A stretch of 64,000 nucleotides of DNA from Lysinibacillus fusiformis (GCF_002845985.1 NZ_PDFK01000001.1:868001-932000); one strand, 5' to 3'; positions 35,320-45,523 are shown, counted from the first letter of the stretch. Notes: generated by a model not told the origin, from the sequence alone. Numbers and translations are program-made.

Positions 35320-35727
35320 ATGAGTCGAAAATACACTGTTCCTTATGAGGAGCTGGGAGCTGAAAAACTGTCAGAACTCATTCACGCGTTCTATAAAAGA
35401 GTGGCTCAGCATCCTGATCTTATTCCAATCTTTCCAAAGGATTTAACAGAGACAGCCCGTAAGCAAATTCAATTTCAAACACAGTATTTAGGTGGACCAA
35501 ATCTCTTTACTGAGGAACATGGACATCCAATGATGCGTGCACGTCACATGAATTTTCCGATTACACCTGACCGTGCTCAAGCTTGGCTAGAGTGTATGTC
35601 AGAAGCAATGGATGAGGTAGGTTTGGAAGGGAAGTTCCGTGAAACTTATTATCAACGTTTAGTATTAACAGCTCATCACATGGTTAATACGCCAAATGAC
35701 GATGAGGGGGAATTGTTACGTGAATAA
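35320..35727 (+). CDS. yjbI: Group II truncated haemoglobin, YjbI
   Basis: A 135-residue globin with the group II features: FYKRV (TyrB10 region), LGGPNLFTEEHGHPMMRARHMNFPI with the proximal His in RARHMNF, and the Trp in AQAWLECM. In Bacillus it sits with spxH and is thought to help bind oxygen or reactive species. AAAGGAGC precedes the ATG. Its 3' end overlaps the spxH start. Confidence 0.93.
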   Translation: MSRKYTVPYEELGAEKLSELIHAFYKRVAQHPDLIPIFPKDLTETARKQIQFQTQYLGGPNLFTEEHGHPMMRARHMNFPITPDRAQAWLECMSEAMDEVGLEGKFRETYYQRLVLTAHHMVNTPNDDEGELLRE

Positions 35728-36532
35728 TATTCAAATGTTGCTGCAAGAGCCAACGCCGACGATTTCTACTGCCAACAAGCCTATTGAATTGTATATTTTC
35801 GTAGATCCACTTTGCCCTGAAGCTTTCAGTATGCAAGCAACTCTTCGTAAATTACAGCTTGAATACAACCACTATTTCACGTGGCGCTTTGTTCTAAGCA
35901 CAGAGCTTACTTCTTTAAATTGCTTAAGTAAACGTGTCAAAGGTTGTATCTCGGGAGTCGAACTTGATATTAATCACCCTGTCTTACCTTCAATTGCTAT
36001 TAAAGCAGCCGAACTACAGGGAAAACGTGCAGGTGCACGCTATTTGTCGAAACTACAAGAATATGTATTACTAAACCACCAAGATGTAAACTCCTATGCA
36101 ACGCTTTTAAAAATTGCAGAGGATGTTCAACTAGACATGAATGAATTCACTGTCGACTTTGGCTCAAAGGAAGCAGCACGAGCTTTCCAATGCGATTTAT
36201 ATATTAAACGTGAAATGGAAGTTGACGAAGTCCCTAGTATCGTGTTTTTCAATGAATGTATTGAAGATGAAGGACTAAAAGTCAGCGGTAGCTATTCCTA
36301 TGAAGTTTATGAACATATTTTACAAGAAATGCTGAACGAACAGCTTGTCCGTCAGCCATTACCATCAATAGAGGACTTATTTTCTAAATTCCATACACTT
36401 TCTACAAATGAAATAGCTTTTATCTATTCATTTACAGAGCAAGCAGCAGAGCGTGAATTAAAGAAACGCATGCTACAACAAAAAATCGAACGAATCCAGA
36501 CAACTCACGCTACGTTATGGCGTCTTAAATAA
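35720..36532 (+). CDS. spxH: ClpXP adaptor protein SpxH (YjbH), monothiol variant
   Basis: About 270 residues of the thioredoxin-like DsbA-type fold: IELYIFVDPLC near residue 30, KAAELQGKRAGARYLSKLQEYVL, and GLKVSGSYSYEVYEHILQEML. SpxH presents Spx to ClpXP. As I recall it, the B. subtilis protein has a CPEC motif; here it reads CPEA (Cys at about 32, Ala at about 35), so only one of the two thiols remains. The GTG at 35720, after GAGGGGG, overlaps the haemoglobin gene; an ATG five codons on is an alternative. spxA and mecA lie 4-6 kb away. Confidence 0.9.
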   Translation: MNNIQMLLQEPTPTISTANKPIELYIFVDPLCPEAFSMQATLRKLQLEYNHYFTWRFVLSTELTSLNCLSKRVKGCISGVELDINHPVLPSIAIKAAELQGKRAGARYLSKLQEYVLLNHQDVNSYATLLKIAEDVQLDMNEFTVDFGSKEAARAFQCDLYIKREMEVDEVPSIVFFNECIEDEGLKVSGSYSYEVYEHILQEMLNEQLVRQPLPSIEDLFSKFHTLSTNEIAFIYSFTEQAAERELKKRMLQQKIERIQTTHATLWRLK

Positions 36533-36547
36533 TACAAGAAACGACAG

Positions 36548-36580
36548 GGACTCCAATCTTTCATGATGGAGTCCTTTTCA
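36548..36580 (+). terminator. Terminator after spxH, flanking repeat copy C
   Basis: GGACTCCA/TGGAGTCC stem followed by TTTT. It borders repeat copy C on the left, but no second copy of it is found on the right. Confidence 0.75.
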
Positions 36581-36583
36581 TGT

Positions 36584-37046
36584 TGTTGAAAAAAGGTCAT
36601 GTCAATAGCAATAATACACCTTTTCACAAAGCCTGGGATAGATTTCCGTTCCGCCAGCGTCCGAGTCACTTCACCCACTGCGTTCGTCCCAAGGTATCAG
36701 TTGTGATGCTAATCCCCTAGGAGTGACGCTGGCTCCACTCCAATCACCATGTGGCAAAAGTGTCTTTTCCTTATCTTTCATACGAGCATAATTAGAGGAA
36801 GGATAGGCTCTTATTTTCAATGTGGAGAAATGATGCGTACCGCTCCTCCATAAAATGAGTAGTGAACACCTTCCCTTTATTTAAAAACCATTGCTAAAGA
36901 GAAATATTTTTATCGGTTGAAGTGGAAGGCTTGACTACCTTGGGATAGCGAGGCGGAAGCGGCTTTGCGCTCGCCCACAGAAAAGCAAGTAGCCTGCAAC
37001 GGTAATCCATTTTCACCTTTCACATAAATTCTATGGATATTTTGTT
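36584..37046. repeat. Palindromic repeat element, copy C (inverted, right end decayed)
   Basis: About 463 bp in the opposite orientation to A, B and D. It starts TGTTGAAAAAA, then the arm 2 palindrome (about 36650-36755, GGATTAGCATC / GAGTGACGCTGGCTCCACTCC), then arm 1 (about 36915-37010). The expected outer end (GTTTTTCAACA) is degraded to ATTTTGTTAGAT. Mutations in both arms make this the most diverged copy, so the oldest. Confidence 0.85.
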
Positions 37047-37062
37047 AGATAAAGCAAAATAC

Positions 37063-37106
37063 AAAGAAGCGCCTCTATCCTCGACCGATAGAGACGCTTC
37101 TTTTTC
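37063..37106. terminator. Strong bidirectional terminator with no obvious gene
   Basis: AAAGAAGCGcCTCTATC ... GATAGAGaCGCTTCTTT, A-run left and T-run right. It lies just right of repeat copy C and differs from the hairpin on its left. I cannot name the gene it terminates. Confidence 0.8.
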
Positions 37107-37160
37107 ACAAAGGGGATGGGAGAAATGTTCACGTTCAAACAAAGGGGTGTATGTTTGTTT

Positions 37161-37176
37161 TGTGATTTATTTCACA
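37161..37176. promoter_or_regulatory. Perfect Fnr/Crp-type palindrome TGTGA-N6-TCACA
   Basis: TGTGATTTATTTCACA agrees exactly with the Bacillus Fnr consensus. A Bacillus-type fnr gene lies at 49.7 kb. No convincing gene follows on either strand; the next is pepF, whose 3' end faces this site. The palindrome also lies inside a 24-codon frame (37124-37198) that I do not accept as a gene. Confidence 0.5.
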
Positions 37177-37350
37177 AGAATTACTCTATCATGGAATAAT
37201 ATATTTAGCAATGCAACCAATACTAGATTCACAAATTTGTCAAATAGAAAGCGATTACAAACAGTATTTTTCCAAGATGCACACTTTTAAACTATTTAGA
37301 AATCAAAAAAAATCATTATTCTTTCATTTGAAATAACATGGACAATATAT

Positions 37351-37388
37351 AAAAAGGAGCAGTAGGAATATTCCCACCGCCCTTTTAA
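37351..37388 (-). terminator. Terminator after pepF
   Basis: Minus-strand GCGGTGGGAATATTCCTACTGC hairpin followed by TTTTTATAT, starting right after the pepF stop. Confidence 0.75.
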
Positions 37389-39206
37389 TTAGTTATTCAA
37401 CAATAATTTTTCTAACTCATTTAAACGCTCTTCAAATACTTTACATGCATCTTCAATCGGCTTAGCAACGTTCATATCAACACCTGCTGCCTTTAATACT
37501 TCTATTGGGAAATCAGAGCATCCAGCTTTTAAGAAGTTATTAATATAACGTTCTACAGCTGGTGCCCCCTCCTCTAAAATTTGTTTACTCAATGCTGTAG
37601 CGGCTGATTTACCAGTCGCATATTGATAAACATAGTAATTATAGTAGAAGTGTGGAATACGAGCCCATTCTAAGCCAATTTCCTCATCTACAATCATATC
37701 ATCGCCGAAGTATTTTTTGTTTAGTTCATAATAAACCTCAGTTAAACGATCAGCTGTTAATGACTCACCGTTCTTATCCATTTGATGAATAAGATGTTCA
37801 AACTCTGCAAACATTGTTTGTCTGAATACCGTACTTCTGAAACCATCTAACCAATGATTTAATAGGTAAATTTTTTGTTGAGGGTCATCAATTGTTTTTA
37901 GTAAATAGTCATTTAATAACTCTTCATTACATGTTGAAGCAACCTCTGCGACAAAAATAGAATAATCTCCATAAACGAATGGCTGATTGTTACGTGAATA
38001 ATAGCTGTGAACACTATGGCCAAATTCATGCGCTAATGTAAATAGATTATTCACATTGTCTTGCCAATTCATTAAAATATACGGATTCGTACCATACGCG
38101 CCTGATGAGTAGGCTCCACTACGTTTCCCTTTATTCTCTAATACATCAACCCAACGGTTATCCAATCCACTTTGGACGATGCTTTGATATTCTTCGCCTA
38201 ATGGAGCTAGTGCTTTCACTAAAATATCTTTCGCTTCATCATAAGTGACTTTCATTTCCACTTCTTTAACAAGTGGTGCAAATAAATCCCACATATGCAA
38301 TTCGTCTACACCTAATAATTTCTTACGTAACGAAATATAACGCTGCATAGCTGGTAAATACTTATGAATTGTTTCAACTAATTGATCATACACATTTTCT
38401 GGAATGAAATTATTAGACATGGCTGCATGGCGTGCAGAATCATAATGACGAATACGAGCACTCACATTATGCTTCTTCACATTACCCGTTAGCGTTGCCG
38501 AGAACGTATTTTTAAACTTGCCATATGCTTCGTACATAGCTTTAAATGCACCTTCACGCACTGAGCGATCTTTGCTCTCTAAAAACTTAATATAGTTACC
38601 ATGTGTAAGTTGTACTTCCTCTCCCTCTTCATTTTTCACATAAGGGAAAACCATGTCCGCATTGTTTAACATACTGAATGTATTAGAAGCTGTACCCGTT
38701 ACCTCAGACATTTGCGCTAGCAATGCCTCCTGCTCAGCTGGTAATACATGTGGACGTGCCATTGTAATTTCTTTTAAAGATTGCTTATATAATTGTAGGT
38801 CTTGATTTTCTGCTAAGTAGCCTTCAATTGTTTCTTCACTTAATGCTAAAATCTCTGGTGTTAAATATGAAAGACCAGCTGAGATACTAGTTGCCAATGT
38901 TTGAATGCGACTGTTCATATCTTGATAAAAGCTATTTGTTGTATCTTGATCATAGCGCATATGGGCATATGTGTAGAGCTTCATCGCACGCTCATATAGA
39001 TGATCATGATATTGTAAAGCTGTTAATAATGCCTCTGCCCCATTATTTAAAGTACCTGCATAGCTCGGTGCTTGTTTAGCAAGCTCTGCAACTTCCTTCA
39101 ATTCCTCTTCCCAAGCTTTATCTGTTGCAAAGATATCCTCTAAGCGCCATGTTAATTCTGCGGGTACTTCATTTCTAACCAAAATCTGATTACTGTTACT
39201 AGCCAT
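37389..39206 (-). CDS. pepF: Oligoendopeptidase F
   Basis: A 605-residue M3-family metallopeptidase with the zinc motif LAHEFGHSVHSYYS near residue 390 and the downstream Glu in FVAEVASTCNEELL. It cleaves oligopeptides of about 6-20 residues in the cytosol. It fits YjbG/PepF in length. Possible roles in B. subtilis include degrading signal peptides. The neighbouring coiA and mecA keep the usual order. Confidence 0.94.
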   Translation of the reverse strand: MASNSNQILVRNEVPAELTWRLEDIFATDKAWEEELKEVAELAKQAPSYAGTLNNGAEALLTALQYHDHLYERAMKLYTYAHMRYDQDTTNSFYQDMNSRIQTLATSISAGLSYLTPEILALSEETIEGYLAENQDLQLYKQSLKEITMARPHVLPAEQEALLAQMSEVTGTASNTFSMLNNADMVFPYVKNEEGEEVQLTHGNYIKFLESKDRSVREGAFKAMYEAYGKFKNTFSATLTGNVKKHNVSARIRHYDSARHAAMSNNFIPENVYDQLVETIHKYLPAMQRYISLRKKLLGVDELHMWDLFAPLVKEVEMKVTYDEAKDILVKALAPLGEEYQSIVQSGLDNRWVDVLENKGKRSGAYSSGAYGTNPYILMNWQDNVNNLFTLAHEFGHSVHSYYSRNNQPFVYGDYSIFVAEVASTCNEELLNDYLLKTIDDPQQKIYLLNHWLDGFRSTVFRQTMFAEFEHLIHQMDKNGESLTADRLTEVYYELNKKYFGDDMIVDEEIGLEWARIPHFYYNYYVYQYATGKSAATALSKQILEEGAPAVERYINNFLKAGCSDFPIEVLKAAGVDMNVAKPIEDACKVFEERLNELEKLLLNN

Positions 39207-39257
39207 GTATGCCAGCCCCCTTTATATGTGCTTTTTTCCTTTTACTCTCATATTTTC

Positions 39258-40379
39258 TCAATATATTGTGGCAATTGCAAATAAATGTACATATACATGC
39301 TCACAAATATCTAGCGACTGCTCTTCTTGAGTCATATGCTTCAAGAGCTGTCCATAATACAGGACAGCACTTACCGCCTGTGTTGTCACTTCTAGTTGAT
39401 GCTTACTTAAAAAATGGTGAATCTCCTGCTTCGTTAACATAAAGGGCTGTCGACCTAATTGTTTACTAAAATGCAACAGCATCGTTTGCCATTCACTAGT
39501 AAACAAGGAGATGGCTGCTCCACCCTTCACTGGGATTCCAATGTAGGAAGGCATAGCAGTTAACGCAAAGTTTAATTCATAGCAATTTCGTAAAAATAAA
39601 TCTTGCGCCCCCTTTTTACTATATAAAAGACGCGCAGATACAAATTGCCTACATGCTTGTTTATAAAGTTGCCAATACTGTTGAAATTCTTCTTGAGTAA
39701 TTTGCTTCGGTATATAAAAAGGAAAGTGTTGTTGATTGACTGGTATTGTCTGAACTTTACCTATGAAAGTATGCCCATGTACATGAAGAAGATTCGTCCA
39801 ATAAGTAAAATGGGCCGTCCTAGCGTTATACGTCATTAAATAAGGTACACCTGATGTAGTTGTCATAAACGATTTTTGCAGCAATGGGGAAATGGTAATT
39901 TTGCTGATGCCGTTGATTGCATCTTTGCTTTGAGGCGTTTGAAAAAGCCAAATTACTTGTATATCGTTTTTTTCGTAGCCAGCTGTACGTTGTTGCCATT
40001 TTTCATGGGAGATTGTGCTACATTGAAATTCAATTGCATAGTGACGATCATTTATTGTAATGAGCAAATCCGGGCGTTGAGCAAGCTGCTTTAAAAATGG
40101 CTCTAGCTCCACTTGATATCCATGCTTTGTGAGCCATTCAAATAATTGCATTTTACCTTGGAGATGAAGTTTAGATTCACCTTCAGCGAACAATTGTGGA
40201 CAATGCTTTTTGGCGAAGTGTGAAAAATGGGGAATATTATGTTGACCTACTTTCAATTGAACTGGTTCTAGACATTGAGGACAAAAAAATTTCATTTGTC
40301 GCCTATATCGTTGTAAAGCTTTCCTCGTATATTGATATGGGAGAAATAGCTGCTGTTTGTTGTTATAAGCTACCAGCAT
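39258..40379 (-). CDS. coiA: Competence protein CoiA-like
   Basis: A 373-residue protein. It has an N-terminal Cys pair, FFCPQCLEPVQL, with HFSHFAKKHCP (about residues 33-65) and a PD-(D/E)XK nuclease-like motif, QRPDLLITINDRHYAIEFQCSTIS, near residue 110. CoiA assists recombination of incoming DNA during transformation in streptococci; in Bacillus (YjbF) the role is less clear. The start follows AAAAGGAG. No evident ComK box upstream. Confidence 0.87.
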   Translation of the reverse strand: MLVAYNNKQQLFLPYQYTRKALQRYRRQMKFFCPQCLEPVQLKVGQHNIPHFSHFAKKHCPQLFAEGESKLHLQGKMQLFEWLTKHGYQVELEPFLKQLAQRPDLLITINDRHYAIEFQCSTISHEKWQQRTAGYEKNDIQVIWLFQTPQSKDAINGISKITISPLLQKSFMTTTSGVPYLMTYNARTAHFTYWTNLLHVHGHTFIGKVQTIPVNQQHFPFYIPKQITQEEFQQYWQLYKQACRQFVSARLLYSKKGAQDLFLRNCYELNFALTAMPSYIGIPVKGGAAISLFTSEWQTMLLHFSKQLGRQPFMLTKQEIHHFLSKHQLEVTTQAVSAVLYYGQLLKHMTQEEQSLDICEHVYVHLFAIATIY

Positions 40380-40562
40380 TTAATCAACTCCTTTTTAGTC
40401 AACTATAATGGAGTTGGTTTGCCCTCACAAAAATTAAGCAATTATTTCTTGAAATTTAAAAAATGCCGTCTCATATATCTTCATTCAGCAGATTTCACAG
40501 CATGAGCAGAGAGGCCTGTACAACGCTGGTCAATTAACCGATGATAGCTTAAATAGGAATGC

Positions 40563-40613
40563 AAAAAAGGACTGTAGCAAAACTCAATAAATTTACGAGT
40601 TTTACTACAGTCT
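40563..40613 (-). terminator. Terminator after mecA
   Basis: Minus-strand GACTGTAGTAAAACTC / GAGTTTTGCTACAGTC, a long stem with one mismatch, followed by TTTTTT. Confidence 0.88.
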
Positions 40614-40635
40614 AAAAAATGAAGTATTTTAATGC

Positions 40636-41304
40636 TTATGCAAAGTATTTTCGAACTGTTTCAAAGCAATTAAATTCCATAATCTTTTCACCGTACTCCT
40701 CTAGACGGTGAATGGTTAAATTGGATGGTGTTAAAAATTCCTTGATGACCGCATTTCGATCATGACGATTTAAATCCTCATCTGCGTTCCCGAAATCAAC
40801 AACTAAATAGTACCAATCTTCATATTTGAATAATGAGGAATCCACTAATTCGTCTGTCATTCGTTTTGCGACAGGGATTAACTCATCAATATCTTTAAAT
40901 TTATAAACATAAATGTCTGTATCCATAAATAACTCTGACTCATCCATGTCACCAAGTTGAGTTAGCTGGCTAAGAAGATCTTCTCCAACTTCATCGAATG
41001 GTGCAAACATTTCTTTGTGTTCATCAAAACTCGAATGACCATCTAATGTTTCACCGTCTTTTAAAATATGTGCACGTGTGACAATGATTTCTAAGCCTAC
41101 TTCAGATGCATTGATGTGAATCCAAATCGGACCCTCTACATCAAAGTAATCCTCCGTGTTTACTTCATCAATCATATCCCAAAAAAGTTGCTCACCCTTT
41201 GCTCGATTGTACCAAATTTCTTCACGACTATAGCCGCGATCCTCTATATCATTATACGTAATAAAGAGCTTGAGTGTATTTTCATTTACACGTTCGATGT
41301 CCAC
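40636..41304 (-). CDS. mecA: Adaptor protein MecA
   Basis: A 222-residue protein: N-terminal MDIERVNENTLKLFITYNDIEDRGYSREEIWYNR substrate domain, acidic linker, and C-terminal ClpC-binding domain (FKDIDELIPVAKRM ... YYLVVDFGNAD). MecA targets ComK and others to ClpCP. The start is a GTG at 41304 with GAGG four bases before it, a slightly tight spacing. It lies next to spxA as in B. subtilis. Confidence 0.94.
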   Translation of the reverse strand: MDIERVNENTLKLFITYNDIEDRGYSREEIWYNRAKGEQLFWDMIDEVNTEDYFDVEGPIWIHINASEVGLEIIVTRAHILKDGETLDGHSSFDEHKEMFAPFDEVGEDLLSQLTQLGDMDESELFMDTDIYVYKFKDIDELIPVAKRMTDELVDSSLFKYEDWYYLVVDFGNADEDLNRHDRNAVIKEFLTPSNLTIHRLEEYGEKIMEFNCFETVRKYFA

Positions 41305-41665
41305 TAGACCTCATCTCCCTTCACTGTCATATGCTGAAAAACAGTTTTGTTTCATTAGTATGCTTTTATTCTTTGTTTTTAACCTTCATACTGCATTTGT
41401 TTTTCAACCTTTGACCACACTCAGTAAAACCATCGAGGAACCGCAAACATGATTTTTTTTGTTCACAGTTGTCTCTAACTCTATTGTATGCTGTTCTGTC
41501 ATAAAATGAAAAGGATATACACCGTTTCACAGAAGATATTTGAATTATTGAAATTGTAGTAAACTATTTAACTTAAATCAAGTTTAACATACTTTTACGG
41601 AAATATATGACTTTTCCCTATCAATTATTATACTTCATATAGAAGGTTTTACATAAGTAAAACAT
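41305..41665. other. mecA upstream region, no gene seen
   Basis: About 360 AT-rich bases between mecA and the spxA terminator. They must hold the mecA promoter, but I do not see an unambiguous -35/-10 pair. No open frame with a ribosome binding site. Confidence 0.4.
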
Positions 41666-41714
41666 AAAAAAATAGATGTCACAACATGCATTCCACATTT
41701 GTAACATCTACAAT
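41666..41714 (-). terminator. Terminator after spxA
   Basis: Minus-strand TAGATGTTACA ... TGTGACATCTA stem followed by TTTTTTT. Confidence 0.88.
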
Positions 41715-41738
41715 ATATATTATTCAAAATGAGTAGGT

Positions 41739-42137
41739 TTAATTCACCATTCGTTGCGCTTCTTGAAGCTGATATGCTCGAACTTTTCGAGGTAGGAAGC
41801 GACGAATTTCATCTTCATTATAGCCAACTTGTAGACGTTTTTCGTCCAAAATAATTGGTCGGCGTAATAAACCAGGATACTCCTGAATTAATTCATATAA
41901 ACGTTGTAGTGGTAAACTTTCAACATCCACATTTAATTTTTGAAATATTTTTGAACGAGTAGAAATGATTTCATCTGTCCCGTCTTCTGTCATACGTAAA
42001 ATTTTTTTAATTTCACTAATACTTAGTGGCTCAGAAAATATATTACGTTCTGTATATGGAATTTCGTGCTCCTCTAACCAAGCTTTCGCTTTACGACAAG
42101 AGGTACAACTTGGTGATGTAAATAGGGTTACGATCAT
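41739..42137 (-). CDS. spxA: Transcriptional regulator Spx
   Basis: A 132-residue ArsC-like protein, [24 protein letters not shown], with the redox CxxC at residues 10-13 and the conserved [22 protein letters not shown] and [27 protein letters not shown]. Spx binds the RNA polymerase alpha C-terminal domain and controls thiol-stress genes. The ATG at 42137 follows AAAGGATG. The SpxH adaptor and MecA are encoded nearby. A PerR/Fur-like sequence overlaps the leader just upstream. Confidence 0.95.
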   Translation of the reverse strand: MIVTLFTSPSCTSCRKAKAWLEEHEIPYTERNIFSEPLSISEIKKILRMTEDGTDEIISTRSKIFQKLNVDVESLPLQRLYELIQEYPGLLRRPIILDEKRLQVGYNEDEIRRFLPRKVRAYQLQEAQRMVN

Positions 42138-42157
42138 TCTGACACATCCTTTCATTT

Positions 42158-42172
42158 TGTAATCATTATCTA
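42158..42172. promoter_or_regulatory. Candidate PerR-like box upstream of spxA
   Basis: TTGTAATCATTATCT matches the PerR consensus TTATAATNATTATAA at 12 positions and lies 21-35 bases before the spxA ATG. PerR represses one spx promoter in B. subtilis. The match is imperfect. Confidence 0.35.
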
Positions 42173-42559
42173 TAAACCAGAACCAAAGTGTTAAATTAGA
42201 ATTAATGTAAAGTAAAATACACAGTACCATTATACAGTACTCAGCTGTATTTGAATATAGTTCCAATAAAAAAAGACTGAACCCGTCACAAATTATTCTG
42301 TCTCTTTATACAGCTTTTAATAAAGCGTATTTCCTTCTATCTTATGTGCTACTACTAACATTCCCACTTTCAGTGCATTTTAAACATCCAAGCATGTATC
42401 TTAGTTGTTCTCATTTAAAAAGATTAAACGAGAAAATTGTCAATTTGACGTGTACACCTAAACACAATTTTAATAAAAAATTTTATATTTATAACAAAAT
42501 TACACAACAAAAAAAGCATATAATTTTTTCTCGAAAAAAACCACCGTCAAAAGTCTGAC
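42173..42559. other. spxA-trpS divergent region, no gene seen
   Basis: Nearly 390 very AT-rich bases that must contain the spxA promoter(s). No supported open frame; a 70-codon frame at 42346 lacks a ribosome binding site. Confidence 0.4.
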
Positions 42560-42588
42560 TTTACACAATGGAATCTTTATAATATAAT
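42560..42588 (+). promoter_or_regulatory. Sigma-A promoter of the trpS T-box transcript
   Basis: TTTACA (42560-42565), 17 bases, TATAAT (42583-42588). Near-perfect vegetative promoter about 40 bases before the T-box stem I. Confidence 0.85.
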
Positions 42589-42627
42589 TCTTTGCAATCA
42601 AATCAATTTGAATAATTTAAATTGAGA

Positions 42628-42894
42628 AAAACGCTGACGAAGAGTAGTACATATGTTCATTTCACGTTTAGAGAGTCTGTGGTTGCTGCAAACAGATCGT
42701 GGAGGCATATGGAATGGACTTCCGAGTTAGCTTTGTGAACGCTATTAGAAGCTATTAGCAGAGCTCGTCCCTTCACGTTACGAAGCTGAGTGGCCTTTTA
42801 GGCAAGCTGGGTGGTACCGCGGATTCAAAACATCATTCGTCCCTTCATTAGAAAAAATCTAATGAGGACGCATGATGTTTTTTTGTCTTTATCG
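42628..42894 (+). ncRNA. T-box leader of trpS (tryptophan specifier)
   Basis: Stem I carries AGAGAG, GGTTGCTGCAAACAGA and a specifier region GGAATGGACTTCC with TGG (Trp) at 42715-42717. The T-box sequence GGGTGGTACCGCGG lies around 42810-42822. A strong terminator hairpin (42828-42893; AAACATCAT ... ATGATGTTT plus seven T) follows. Uncharged tRNA-Trp would bind the specifier and T-box and allow read-through into trpS. Confidence 0.95.
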
Positions 42895-42897
42895 TGA

Positions 42898-43953
<1,056 letters not shown>

Positions 43954-43954
43954 T

Positions 43955-44176
43955 TTATGGCTTGTCTGTGGAGCGATCAAAGCCTAAATCAAGCACAACA
44001 GCACAAATGATAATGCAGGCTCCTACCGCCATATAAAATTCCGTTGTTTGAAAAATAAATTTGAAAACAACCTTCCAGGAATAACCTAATGTTCGGTAAT
44101 TTAAATACAATATGAGATTCCCTACAGAGAGAATCATTAAGCCATAGCTTACTAAAAATAAAAAGAGACGAAACAC
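43955..44176 (-). CDS. Small membrane protein, unrecognised
   Basis: A 73-residue protein with two hydrophobic segments: about residues 3-27 (LFLFLVSYGLMILSVGNLILY) and 47-65 (AVGACIIICAVVLDLGF). I do not recognise a family. The start is a GTG at 44176 preceded by AGGATG. It lies between the convergent trpS, whose stop it nearly touches, and the fabF terminator, so it is transcribed on its own. Confidence 0.6.
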   Translation of the reverse strand: MFRLFLFLVSYGLMILSVGNLILYLNYRTLGYSWKVVFKFIFQTTEFYMAVGACIIICAVVLDLGFDRSTDKP

Positions 44177-44230
44177 AGTAGAGGCATCCTTTCTATTTCT
44201 TCTTACTTATCATTTATTCACAAAACTATA

Positions 44231-44270
44231 AAAAAAGACGTCAGCCGTTTAAATTTGGCTGACGTTTTTT
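44231..44270. terminator. Terminator after fabF
   Basis: ACGTCAGCC/GGCTGACGT, 9-bp stem, with A-run and T-run on either side. Confidence 0.92.
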
Positions 44271-44281
44271 AAGTTTATATA

Positions 44282-45523
44282 TTATGCTTCATATTTTTTG
44301 AATAGAAGACTGGCATTGTGACCACCAAAACCAAGAGAATTACTCATCGCATATTGAATGTTTGCTTCTCTCGCTTCGTTTGGAACATAATCTAAATCAC
44401 ATTCTGGATCTGGATCTACTAAATTAATTGTTGGAGGTAAAATGCCTTCTTTTAAGGCTAATGCTGTGAAAATCGCTTCCACACCACCAGCTGCTCCTAA
44501 TAAGTGACCCGTCATAGACTTTGTAGAGCTCATAGCAAGCTTATACGCATGATCACCAAAAGTAGTTTTAACAGCTTGTGTTTCAAATAAATCATTGTAA
44601 GGTGTGCTAGTACCATGTGCATTAATATAATCAACTTGTGATGGATCAACTCCACCATCTGTCAATGCTTGCGTCATTGCACGTGCTGCCCCCTCACCCT
44701 CTGGAGCTGGAGCCGTAATGTGATGTGCATCACCTGTTGCACCATAACCTAAAACTTCAGCATATATTTTAGCGCCACGAGCTTTTGCATGTTCATACTC
44801 TTCTAGAATAACGATACCAGCGCCTTCTCCGATAATAAAACCATCGCGGTTTTTATCAAATGGACGACATGCTGCTTGTGGGTCTGGATTTAATGATAAA
44901 GCTGTATTTGCACAGAAGCCTGCCACAGCCATTGTAACGATTGGTGATTCAGCACCACCTGAAATCATCACATCTGCATCCCCACGTTCAATTACTTTAA
45001 AGGCATCACCAATGGAGTTTGTTCCCGAAGCACACGCCGTTACAGAACATGAGTTAATACCTTTTGCACCAACGTGAATAGATACTTGCCCTGAAGCCAT
45101 ATCAGGAATCATCATTGGAATGAAGAATGGGCTGACACGTCTTGCGCCACGCTCTTGGAATGTTAAAAATTGTTGTTCATAAGTTTCCATACCGCCGATA
45201 CCAGAGCCAATCCATACACCCGCACGTGGAGCTAGCTCTTCATCAATTGTTAATTGTGCATCTTCCATTGCCATAATGGAAGCGGCTAACGCGTAGTGCG
45301 TAAAACGATCCATTTTACGTGCTTCTTTACGATCAATATATTTTTCAATATCGAAATCCTTCACTTCTGCTGCGATTTTTGCTGCAAAAAGTTCTTTATT
45401 CAATCGTGTCAGCTCACCAATGCCAGATTTACCAGCCTTGATGTTAGCCCATGTTTCTTCGATACTATTTCCTAGTGGTGTCACTGCGCCAATTCCTGTA
45501 ATTACTACTCGTCGTTTACTCAT
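44282..45523 (-). CDS. fabF: 3-oxoacyl-ACP synthase II
   Basis: A 413-residue ketosynthase with the Cys-His-His triad: [15 protein letters not shown] near residue 163, [11 protein letters not shown] near 305 and [13 protein letters not shown] near 340. It elongates acyl-ACP with malonyl-ACP. The ATG at 45523 follows GAGGGGAG. It is 30 bases downstream of fabH and shares its promoter, with a FapR-like operator. Confidence 0.96.
   Translation of the reverse strand: MSKRRVVITGIGAVTPLGNSIEETWANIKAGKSGIGELTRLNKELFAAKIAAEVKDFDIEKYIDRKEARKMDRFTHYALAASIMAMEDAQLTIDEELAPRAGVWIGSGIGGMETYEQQFLTFQERGARRVSPFFIPMMIPDMASGQVSIHVGAKGINSCSVTACASGTNSIGDAFKVIERGDADVMISGGAESPIVTMAVAGFCANTALSLNPDPQAACRPFDKNRDGFIIGEGAGIVILEEYEHAKARGAKIYAEVLGYGATGDAHHITAPAPEGEGAARAMTQALTDGGVDPSQVDYINAHGTSTPYNDLFETQAVKTTFGDHAYKLAMSSTKSMTGHLLGAAGGVEAIFTALALKEGILPPTINLVDPDPECDLDYVPNEAREANIQYAMSNSLGFGGHNASLLFKKYEA

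Noticed and set aside
37124-37198. 24-codon frame starting ATGTTCACG after GGGAG
   Set aside because: It has a plausible ribosome binding site but its centre is the Fnr-type palindrome and it has no recognisable features; the DNA site explains the sequence better.
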